Shown in pieces: positions 54,628 through 64,000 of a stretch of DNA of 64,000 bases. The notes beneath the pieces were generated by a model. It saw only the letters and a list, made by a program, of their open reading frames with translations, did no database searches and was not told the origin of the DNA. How positions within the stretch are numbered: the first letter of the stretch is position 1; the number at the start of each line of letters is the position of its first letter. The translations under genes were made by a program, and so were the position numbers. Source of the stretch: Neckera pumila (lineage: Eukaryota > Streptophyta > Bryopsida > Hypnales > Neckeraceae); NCBI GenBank assembly GCA_963969595.1, contig OZ018409.1:1304501-1368500 (forward strand), written 5' to 3'.

Positions 54628-55779
54628 TTAACCCTTAAAGGCCCAATGCATTTTATGGCTCCGAAACCATTAAAAACTACCATTTTTGTTGTGATCATTC
54701 AAGAAACCAAAAACTACCTTTCTTTTAGAATCTAACTATAGGATCTTGTATTTCACTTGTTTTAAATCATGTGGTAAAAATTTCATGAAGTTTGACCGTA
54801 CAAATTGGAAGATATTAGCATTTGAAGCTGAAAAATGAAGATTTTTTGAATTGTGGCTTGCAATTTCAGATGATTTGATGGCCAGTTGTAGATTTTTTTC
54901 ACTACATACCATTGGGATAAGAATCTATATGTTGAACATTTGAGTTGAGAGTCGGGAAAACAAATTTTAGAATATCAAAACTTGATTTTTACATATAAAA
55001 AAATTCTTAAGTAGAAGTAGGTCCAAAATTGAATGAAACACTAAAGTGTTAATAGCTCTTAGGTGGAATTAAAACACCATAATTCCAATGGTGGGATGTT
55101 CTTGCAAACAAACTTAAACATGTCAAAAAAAAAAACTGAATTTTTTTGAAAATTGCATTCAAAAATGAATTTTATAAGTTGTTTTTAAAGAATATGCTTA
55201 GATTGCCCAAAAAACAAGATTGTCTATAACTTTCTCATTCTAAGTCCAAATAGAATGAATCAAAACTTCAACTGTAGACAAAAATATGATTTTTGAGAAG
55301 AGAAAACTAAGAAAAAAATACATTCTCTTATAGCTTCTTTTTTCTGCCCGGCGAGTTGCTTTTTTGCATTGGAAACGTCCGCTGTCAAATTTATTTTGTT
55401 TTATTTTATTTTTTTTAAAAAAAATTTATATATATTTTTGGAAAATCTAAAATGAAATAAAAAAGCAATTTTTTTATGACGTGGCAGTTGTTCTGCCACG
55501 TCATATAGCAGCTGCGGACTGCTACGAGGCTGTTTCCCCGACCTTGGCAGCCCAAGGAACTCAGAACCCTTCAAAGGAGCTAAAAAACATCTAATGACTT
55601 TGGGTGGCATAAATTTTGCTTCAAGGCACCAATTGGAAAAAAAATTATATTTTTACAAAGTTAATGTGATTTCCTATCTTCCAAAAAAGTTTCAAAAAAT
55701 TAGGCCAAAATTCAGGTCACACAAGCTTGCCTAAAATCCCAAATGTTCCCTAAGGGGACTTTAGGCCTTTAGGAGTTAA
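54628..55779 (-). mobile_element. TTAA element, family C, with nested insertion
   Basis: Ends TTAACCCTTAAAGGCC (54628) and GGCCTTTAGGAGTTAA (to 55779). It is the reverse complement of the family-C element at 22185 and is longer by about 220 bp because a palindrome-bearing element (I2) lies inside. Confidence 0.7.
55385..55598. mobile_element. Element I2 nested in the family-C element
   Basis: Shares with I1 a (TTTTA)n-like tract, a palindrome (55477-55503, TGACGTGGCAG-5 nt-CTGCCACGTCA) and a right end 'catctaatgac'. The left terminal repeat is not found, so it is truncated or diverged. The comparison element at 22185 lacks this block. Confidence 0.55.
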
Positions 55780-56590
55780 GAGACATTGGAGGCATATCAT
55801 GAGAATGATGAAAGAATGGCATGCAATTAGTCACAATCACCCATTACCAAGGTGAATATTTCCATTCAAAGACCCCACTTTACTACCGAGGCACACAATA
55901 TTTGTTAGTTTGGTGGTCAAAGCGAGTTCACCCACCTATCGAGGCATTTCATCAAGGACTATGTAGGGCATTTGGCTTCACCACCATATGCACTTGTTCA
56001 TTTCAACTTGTGGTGTTGTTAGGTGCTAACATAATTTGTACACATTCTTTTGGTTTTCATTCATAGGTGACAAGATAAATAGTGTACATACTAGGAATAG
56101 TACTTAAGATACTTGCAAATCCTTATTTCTAGTGCCAAAGAGGTTCCAGTTAGAGTGTTAATACAACTAGGCAAAATTGCAAGGTCATTGTATTCTTCCT
56201 TGTCTTCCCTTTGTCAAGATCCACATCAATCAACAATAGTGAACGGAATTCCATTAGAGTAAGTAGGAGAACTTTTTTGAAGCCATGGGATCTCGACAAT
56301 GATTCTATGTAGAATTGAAGGAGAGTGAAACCACAATTGTTTCATAGAAGAAGTTGGTGTCAAGTGCCAAAAAAGAGTTGGATTTGGAAATGCCTTCAAA
56401 TCCTGTAGCCAAACAGCTTGGATACTTATTCAAGGGAAGAGACAGTGGAGATGACAATGAAGATGACCGTCTTAATGAGAATCAACAAAATGAAGAAATC
56501 ACTAAGTTTTTTGTGAAGGGAAAGATGGGGACAAAGCATTTGGATTTTTTTATTCATCAAAAGAGCACTTGGGAAGATCAATGAGCCTCC
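55780..56590 (+). pseudogene. Decayed coding-like segment, unknown
   Basis: Plus strand. Several short frames look protein-like but change phase: HYQGEYFHSKTPLYYRGTQY (from 55821), and at 56354-56584 an open frame with KELDLEMPSNPVAKQLGYLF then an acidic stretch (GDDNEDDRLNENQQNEE) and KFFVKGKMGTKHLDFFIHQK, ending at 56584. Perhaps a transposase relic. Not recognised. Confidence 0.3.
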
Positions 56591-58226
56591 TCAAAAAAAA
56601 GCGTGGAAAGTCACAAATGTTTTGGCCTTGCGACTTATTTTAGCTTTTGAATCTTCTTTGATTGAACATCAATAACTTTGATTAGAAATTGAAAATTGTT
56701 ATTTCCAATGGTGAGAATGTTCTAGTAAACAATTGGTATCTTTCATTTGTGATTTCATTTGAAAATTTTCAAAATTGAGCTCAAAAGACAACTTTATATG
56801 TTTTTTTTACAAAATTAAACTCTTCATAACTTTCACATTATTACTCAGAATTGAATGGTTCAAATGTTTTTGAGCAAGTATCAATTTATAAAATATAATA
56901 TAATTAATTAAAATTCTTTAGAATATATTTTTAGGTTACCAATTTGACTTTGAAATTGAAAAAAAACTTCTAACTTTTGCAATATTTATTGGAGTGAAGA
57001 ATAAAGAAGCTTCACATATAGATTAGAATGATTAGCATCTATTCTAAAAAATTGATGCAAAATCCCATACTATGAAGTCAATAGAACTGTCTAAATTCTC
57101 ATAAAATTCAAATTAGGCTCCTTAGTCCTTTAGGTTTTAAAAAGCATACTGAAAAATCCAACTTCTTTATATGAGAATCAATACTTAGAAGAGCATTTTA
57201 TGAACACCTTATCTTAGTTCTAGACTTTCAACTTTTTTTTAAATATACATTAGATATCAATTGACATTTGATTGAAGAAATTTTGTGCAAATGCAATAAT
57301 TTGTTGTTAGGTTCCCTTTGGATTATGGTAAGGTAGATATGTAGGATGAACTATTTCTAAGTAAATTTCACTTATCTACAAGAACTACCACTAGAGTCCT
57401 CATATTGATCTAATTGACAATTATTGGTGCATTAGTATGATTTGATTCATTGATCAATATGTACCATTAAAAAATCTATTTGTCACAAAATTAATGTCAT
57501 TGTGCCTCACAAGAAATAATTTAATTTAGTTAGATCCTTAATTAATATAAAATCTTATATTATATAAGCTATATATATAAGAAAAACAGTTGGAAAAAAA
57601 AGATGTTACAAAGATTTAGTGATTTTATACCCCCCTTTCAAAGTTGTTCCAAAATAGATTGTAGCTGAATTTGAATATTCTTTAATTACAAATAAACAAG
57701 TAAATGCATATTGGATGAATTTTTTTCCATCTACCTCTTGTCTTTCTAGATTAATTTTAGATCTAATGTTTTAAAAATCTAAATCTAAATTTAAAGTATA
57801 AAAACAATTGTTTAAAAAACATTTTATTTAAATTATATTGAAAATGATAAAAATAATAAATTTAAAGTTAAAGTTAAAATACCAGTTATTTTTTTCAAAT
57901 ATAAATGAAAAAATATTTGGCCTTATCATAAAAATAAGTTTATTTTTTGAGTGCATGTATACTTTTGACTGCATCTTGACCATCTGTTTGAACTTTACTT
58001 AGTAAGTTCAAAATCCAAAAGAAACTAGTACTTTACAAATCCCATAAAATGCAACAAAATTGCAAAGTTTCAAAATTGCAAAGTTGTAAGTTTGTGACTA
58101 TGAATCATTTCCTTTGTATATCTCTCTTGATGTACCAAAATTAAGATCAAATCCCAATTCTTATTTGTATGTGAAATAAGCATGTGCATTGGTAAAAAAC
58201 ATTTCTACAAACAAAGTACAACCCTT
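56591..58226. other. AT-rich spacer with an eroded TTAA element
   Basis: About 56690-57140 retains family order ('ttccaatggtgagaatgttc', ending 'cctttaggttttaa') in minus orientation. From 57140 to 58226 nothing is recognised. Confidence 0.35.
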
Positions 58227-58809
58227 TTAACCCAAAAAGTCGTAAGGCTATTTTTCTGTCAAAAATCACTCAAAATTGCTACTTTTGTTGTGTTCATCTA
58301 AGAAATCAAAAAAACATTTTTTTAGAAGCTAATCGTAAGATCTTGTATTATACTTTTTTCAAATCATGCAGTAAAAATTTTGTGATGTTTGACCATACGG
58401 ATTGAAAGATATCAGCATCCAAAGTGAAAGAATTTTTTTTTTCAAGAAGGTGCTTTGATATGCTCGCAAAACAAGAAACTCTATAACTTTCACATCACTA
58501 AGCCAAATGGAATGAATCAAAGCTTTCTATTCAAACAAAAATATAATCTATCAGAGAAAAATGATGAAAAAAATTATTTCAATTTTTTATGGATTTTTTT
58601 GGCTACTTGGTCTCACTCAATTTGAGGTTATTATAGCATAACTTTTGCTCCCGGGCACCAACTGAACTAAAAATTACATTCCCAGAAAGCTAATGAGTTT
58701 TTGTATCTTATGGAAAAGGCTCAAAAAGTTTTACGAAAATTTGAGCTCATAGGAACCTGCCCAAAATCCATTTTGTCCCCTGTAGGGACAATGGGACTTT
58801 AGGGATTAA
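58227..58809 (-). mobile_element. TTAA element, family C-like, internally shortened
   Basis: 583 bp. Ends TTAACCCAAAAAGTC and GGGACTTTAGGGATTAA. Phrases match the family-C copy at 54628 in the same orientation ('gatcttgtattat', 'gtttgaccatacggattg'), but the middle is missing. Confidence 0.6.
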
Positions 58810-58914
58810 TAATAAAACTCAAAGTTGCTGTTTAGACGTTGGATTTTGTAAGGGAAAAATAACCTTCTCTATTCAATTGTTTTATTAGAACTAAATTATT
58901 CTATGGTAATGGAA

Positions 58915-59712
58915 TTATCCCCTAAAAGCCCATTGTTCCTTCAGAAGACAAATTGGGTTTTGAGCAGGTACCTACGGGCTGAAAATTTATTGTGCTTTTT
59001 GGAAACTTTTTGGAAGATAGAAAAATTGCTAAGCTTTGTGGAAATACAATTTTTTTTCAATCGCTGCCCGAAAGCAAAAGTTATACCACAAAAAGCCTCA
59101 AATTGAATATACAATCTTGTATTTTGGGCTCTTAAAGCATCTTCTTGAAAAAAATAACTTGTTGGATTCATTTCTGAATGAAATTTTTACAATTTTTCAA
59201 AAAAAAAGTTTTATAAGTTTTATTTCTTTTGCTAAAACAATCTCACCATTGGAATTAGTGCTTTTTTAATTCCATATAAAAGATATTAATATTTTAGATT
59301 TTTCTTCTATCTCGTACCTACTTCTACTTAATAATTTTTTCAATAATGAAAATTAAGTTTTTTTGGATTTACTTTTTTTTTCTATACTTTCAACTCACTT
59401 TTTCCACTATAAAGACTTAAAGCTCAAAATTTTTTAGTGCAAAACATTTAAGTTAAAAATGTTCAAAGTCATAAAATCTAGTCTCGCAATGTACTGAAAA
59501 ACTTGTTTTTTTTACTCTAAACGTAGATATCTTGCAATTTGTGCAGTCAAAAATTCTGGAATTTTTTCCACACATTTTCATACTAATTAGGGGTACAGTC
59601 CTATGGTTAGATGTGCAAAAAAATATCTTTTAATTTTTTTTCTCTTTGCTATAAAGATGGCATTTTTGGATGTTTTCTGTCAGAAAAAAGGCCTTGGGCC
59701 TTTAGGGTTTAA
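58915..59712 (+). mobile_element. TTAA element, family B, shortened
   Basis: 798 bp. Left end TTATCCCCTAAAAG (TTAA mutated), right end GGCCTTTAGGGTTTAA. Colinear with the element at 13544 ('gcaggtacctacgggctgaa', 'cagatatcttgcaatttgtg'-like phrases). Confidence 0.65.
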
Positions 59713-60633
59713 CCTAAAGTCTATGGACTTTGACGCGGTTGAAGCACCATAGAGCATAGATATCAATATTAGCATCAATAGCTAAAGAACTATAGAATAC
59801 ATGTAGGTGTAATTCCAAAAGGCTACACCACTAGTATGTGCTTACTGCACTGTTAATGAGTCTACACATATACTATAATATGTAGAAAAGATTACTCCCT
59901 TTGTCACAAAATGATCTTCTTATTTGACAAAATGTTCTAGATTAAGGTGCAAAATAACAATATTTTAAATCCATTTTGAACTATAAGTAGAGTTCAATGT
60001 ATTTCTATTGTCCTCAAAATTTGAGTTTTGGATTAGTTTTCAAATTGTAACTTATAAGCATTGAAGAATGGAAATTTTGGCCATTTGATGGAGCACCGGT
60101 GGTCACTCATTTGGCCAGTGTAGTATAGTTCTCATGTTGCTTATGTTGTCGTTATGTTATTCATGCACTTCTTCCATGTCCATGCCATTTGGTCCATGGA
60201 TGCCTTATCCATGTGTTGTGTATGTGCCTCCGGATATGCGGAGATTTCTCATGTTACTATGGAGTAGATTAAATAAGATTCTTGAGAAACTCCATCTAGG
60301 CATTCCAATTTGGATACTAAGAAAATGAATATCTAGGTTTTGAGCAAGCCATCTAACCATCCCTATTTGAGACCACTGGATTCATTTTGTTTTTCAACAC
60401 AAATGCTCAGTTTTGCATATTCCATGACGGACGCTTCATAGTTTATTATTCTTGTTTTGAGTCTATCAACTAAAGTATACATGCATCTCACTTTCGACAT
60501 GAAAATTGTAAAAAAAGTGCTAAGATTTCAATTGGTGGGCCCTTGCTTCTAGGTCAAAACATGAAGATCAATTTGGGATACAAAAGAAATGGAAACAAGA
60601 TCATTTTGGAACGAAGGGAGTATCTAAGACAAA
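59713..60633. other. AT-rich spacer, nothing recognised
   Basis: No gene or shared repeat seen. 'aacgaagggagtatctaaga' near 60612 resembles the 'acggagta' end motif common in plant Stowaway-type MITEs, but no partner end was found. Confidence 0.3.
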
Positions 60634-60926
60634 AAATTTGAGGCCTCAACAAGGCCGCTAAGCCTGGACCCCCTGTGGTGATATCATAGAAAAAAAAAAT
60701 TGAAAATTTGAAATGTGACATGGTCGCAATTCGACCATGTCAGCATTGTCAATGCTACGTCAATGCCACGTCATATTCAAAAAAAATTTAATGTTTTGTT
60801 TTTTTTTAATTCCAAAAATTCCAAAAAATTCCAAAAAAGAATTTTTATTTTTATTTTTTATTTTAATTGCACCCCACGGGTGCCAAAAATCACGCACTCG
60901 TAGTCTTGTTGAGGCTTGAAATTTTT
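60634..60926. mobile_element. TIR element H with central palindrome
   Basis: Left 'aaatttgaggcctcaacaag', right (inward) 'aaatttcaagcctcaacaag'. About 293 bp. The interior contains the stem TGACATGGTCG / CGACCATGTCA at 60716-60742, then 'atgccacgtcatatt', and A/T-rich runs. Same architecture as I1 and I2, but different ends. Confidence 0.65.
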
Positions 60927-61318
60927 TGTAATGATTCAATAATTTAAGTTGATGAATAAAATATAGTGGAACCTCCCTAATCAAATATTTACTAAACCAG
61001 TAAAGCACTGTCAGAAAGTATTGATTGTCGGTCCTAGCTTAACAATATGAACCACACACAAACATCATAACCCTCTCTAATGTAACGTATCAGACCGATC
61101 CCAACTCTATTACTTTAGAGAGGTTCCAATTTACAATTGAGTTGAACATTTCTACCCATATCTTTCTTCTCTTGACAAGTGGCAAGCTAAACTCGCATCT
61201 TTTGTCTTTCTTCTTATAATCCAATATGGCACCAATGCAAGGTTGATGCATGTGAAAAGTTGCTGAAGTGATTAGAATCTATTTGAGATCAGATTAAGAT
61301 TGAGTGAGGCGGTCAAGA
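60927..61318. other. Spacer, nothing recognised
   Basis: AT-rich, no ORF or repeat of note. Confidence 0.3.
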
Positions 61319-62968
61319 CAATATAAGAAACCCATATTTTTTTTTATCCTTGGATTCTGCGTGCTGATGTCATGACTGGTGTCTTGAAATGTCTATGTGG
61401 ACGTCCAAAATTTTGCGTTGCTTAAGACTCGGATTTGACATCAGATTTAACATCAAACATCAGCATGCTAGGGGACCGGACGTCAAAAAAACATGGGTCA
61501 ACGGGGTCCTCAAAAGCCGCCATGTAGCTGCCACCTAAGCGCCATGTGGACACGGGCAGCCATGTAGGAATTTTTTCATCCATTTTTGGCCACAACGTGG
61601 CATCTAAAGTGGCATGTGACGTGGCAGCAAAAAAGTGACGTGGCATCTAGCAAGAATGATGTGGCATGCCATGTCAACATATATTTTTTGTTGTCTAAGA
61701 ATTTTCTTGCTGTCTTTGAAGATGTCAACATAGACATCTGTACGTTTTCTGAGACATCAACTCAGACGTCCAGACGTTTTTATAGATGTATTTTGAAACA
61801 TCACCTTAGAAGTCCAAATTTTTTGTGACATCAATGTAAACATCTATATTTCATCATGAATACCTCTAGCAATGTTTGGTATGATTTAGGAGAACAAAAT
61901 GATGTCACATTAAATGTTCATAGAATGGAATGGACTATTCGGCATGATGTTAATATGGACAGTCTCACATGTCTCATATGATGTCCACATGCATGTCATA
62001 ATGTCCAATATAATATGTCATACACAATACATCATACATTGTACATCATATACAATATACCATATATTATACATCATATATCATATACCATATATAATAC
62101 GCCGTAAAAATACATCATAATTGGCAAATTATGTCACATGGCTTCAAAAGTCACTTGATGTAGATTTATGGAGGGAAGAAGACGGGCTCTTTATACAAGT
62201 GGAGTGGTAGAGGGGAAGACAAATTATATAAGACATTGAAAACACTGGATTTAAATTTTGGTGGAGCAGCACATAGACGTCTAGCAAGATGTTTTTTGTA
62301 TGTCTCATAGGCTGCTCTGATGACGTCTCCATAGATGTTATACCAATTGTGACTATGTTTCTTAAAACATCTAGAAGTCTACAAAAACGTCCAAGAAAAC
62401 ATCTCAACGTTTTATAAGATGTCTCTAGTGACATCTTCTACATCTACTTAGACATCTCTAATACAAGTGTAGAAAATGCAAAGAGACAGCCCCGCTATAT
62501 CAACGTGGCATGCCACATCAACATAATTTTATGCCACGTCAACTAATTTACACGTGACATGCCACATCATATGCCACGTCATCTAATTTTCTCCCAAAGC
62601 TGCCCAATGGCTGCTCGGTTCCTATTTTTTAAACTTGGTCAAACTTTTATCCAAGAATAAAGTAATTTCCATAGATTTATCCTCCGTGAAATATTTTCCT
62701 TAAAATTGATATGGCAGTCTATGTTTTTGTGGATGGCTCGTCGGACATCAATGAGTCCTTAAAAATGTCACCAAAAATCTCGATCTCGATCGTAACACCA
62801 ACTTGTTTTCATTCAAATTTGCCGCAGTCATCTGGAACATCCTCGGAAATCTTCTGAAATTGCAATCCTTCTCTTTAACATCTTGATGTCTCCACGGACA
62901 TAGTATGTTTGTCCTTGGACATCACATGTTTTTGCTCTGACATAAAAAAAAATAGGTTTCTTATAGTG
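61319..62968. mobile_element. Non-autonomous CACTA element, 1.65 kb
   Basis: The right terminus, inward, reads CACTATAAGAAACCTATTTT. The left reads CAATATAAGAAACCCATATT, one substitution from CACTA. Subterminal regions on both sides are packed with short repeats of the type 'gacatct' / 'agatgtc' / 'gacgtcc' in both orientations, as expected for transposase-binding arrays of En/Spm elements. The interior has 'gacgtggca' clusters (61610-61660, 62505-62580) and a cryptically simple 'catata' stretch (62010-62100). No transposase ORF. Confidence 0.72.
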
Positions 62969-63082
62969 TGATCATTTTGTTTGATTGTAAGTGAAATCCA
63001 TAGTTTTGACTCTTTTCCTCAATTCTCAAGGTATTTGATTGCATGTCATTGCAAATCAAATTGTTGATTCATTGCATTTATC
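62969..63082. other. Short spacer
   Basis: AT-rich; nothing recognised. Confidence 0.3.
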
Positions 63083-64000
63083 TTAACCCCTAAAGGACCA
63101 ACATGCATTTTTGGGCTATATAGAATTTTTAAGCAGGTATGTACGACTAGAGATTTCCATATTTTTGGCTGAAATTTTAATAGAAGGTGGGGGCAAGGAA
63201 TATCTTTCATATGCACCAAATTTCATGACATTTGGAAATACGAGTCAAAAGTTATGGCCTAATATGTTATTTTTTTTTCGTAACTAGGCAATCCGAGCAA
63301 ATAAAAAAAGGTCACTTTTTTTGAAAACAAAAATTTGAAATTGGTTTTATGGAGTTATATATACGTAAAAGGCTTTGAATCATCCCATTTTGATCAATGA
63401 GTCAAAAGTTATGAAGTTTTTTAGTTTGTGGGCAGTCATGGATTTTGTACACTAAAATAAACTTTGAAGTCCTTTATCTTACTCAATTTTCAATATTTTT
63501 TGAAAAAAAAAAAATCCAAGGATGTAGATTATTTATTACAACATTGCCACCATTGAGATTAGCATTTTTCAGTTCTATAATTAAATTCTTGACAATTTTG
63601 TATTTTGAATCATTCTCTACTACTATCTACTTACTATTTTTTTCCTATATGTTGTACAGTTTCAAATGAAGTGAAAATTTTCAAGCATGTAGCCAATTTG
63701 TCTAGGAAAAAGAATCCAAAGAAGCACCATTATTGCAGAAATTTTTTCATTAGAAAGTGAGCTTCTGAAGTGATGCTGCCCTGTTTTTTGCAGTTCCAAA
63801 AAAATGGTTTTAGTAACTTTGAATGCTTATATCTTGCAATCCAAGCGGTGGAAATTCCTGAAATTGTTAACATATGTTCTCAAGTCACCATACTACAAGA
63901 TCCTACGGTTACATGTGCCAAAAAAAGTTTTTTTTTCAAAATTGGATACTTATACTAAAAATGGCAATTTTTTAGCGTTTTCAGTGAGAACATAGTCATG
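63083..64000 (+). mobile_element. TTAA element, family A, cut by the window end
   Basis: Left end TTAACCCCTAAAGGACC; colinear with the copies at 28894 and 38586 up to the last base ('gagaacatagtcatg'), where about 15 bp of the right end are expected beyond the window. Confidence 0.75.

Overview
The window is nuclear DNA of a plant (streptophyte). The evidence is one large spliced gene with GT-AG introns whose product matches plant Urb2/Npa2, remains of a PPR4-type pentatricopeptide gene, (CCCTAAA)n telo-motifs, and transposon ends of the plant CACTA type (CACTAGAAGAAAA, CACTATAAGAAAC). The species cannot be named from the sequence. Long AT-rich, transposon-rich intergenic tracts fit a large genome. 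A non-seed plant is possible but unproven.

Layout. 0-1 kb: two exons of a decayed PPR4-like gene (minus). 2.0-5.2 kb: a multi-exon transposase-like gene (minus) whose splice sites and phases are kept but one exon has two in-frame stops. 5.5-9.1 kb: exon-like fragments of one or more unrecognised genes, mostly minus and mostly frame-broken. 9-15 kb: AT-rich repeats, including an old copy of a repeated gene-like unit here called D. 15-18.2 kb: a GC-richer island with two tandem-repeat arrays and weak coding signals. 18-40 kb: almost entirely repeats. 41.8-50.5 kb: the only clearly intact gene, URB2, with 11 exons and 2,011 codons. 50.5-64 kb: repeats, two CACTA elements, MITEs and decayed ORFs.

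The dominant feature is a family of elements, typically about 930 bp, bounded by TTAA and starting CCCCTAAAG / ending CTTTAGGGG (10792, 13544, 22185, 28894, 30918, 38586, 54628, 58227, 58915, 63083; a related insertion at 33401). Three of them interrupt other repeats for which an uninterrupted copy is also present in this window. The comparison shows insertion into TTAA with duplication of TTAA, the hallmark of piggyBac-type transposition. None contains a transposase ORF, so they look non-autonomous.

The second repeated system is unit D: a 22-25 bp promoter minisatellite of variable copy number, a TATA-like box, a 122-codon basic Lys/Pro-rich ORF, then a tail carrying a Cys-rich remnant. Three young copies are nearly identical (26.2 kb minus; 32.4 and 34.6 kb plus), arranged as two head-to-tail arrays in opposite orientation. 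A fourth (12.4 kb) is old and broken. No known function is recognised.

Other structures include a 600-bp near-perfect hairpin just upstream of URB2, and short TIR elements (E, F, G, H, I in the entries), several with a central TGACGTGGCA-type palindrome. Only URB2 has a firm functional assignment: nucleolar assembly of the large ribosomal subunit. Family letters A-I are labels used only in this annotation.
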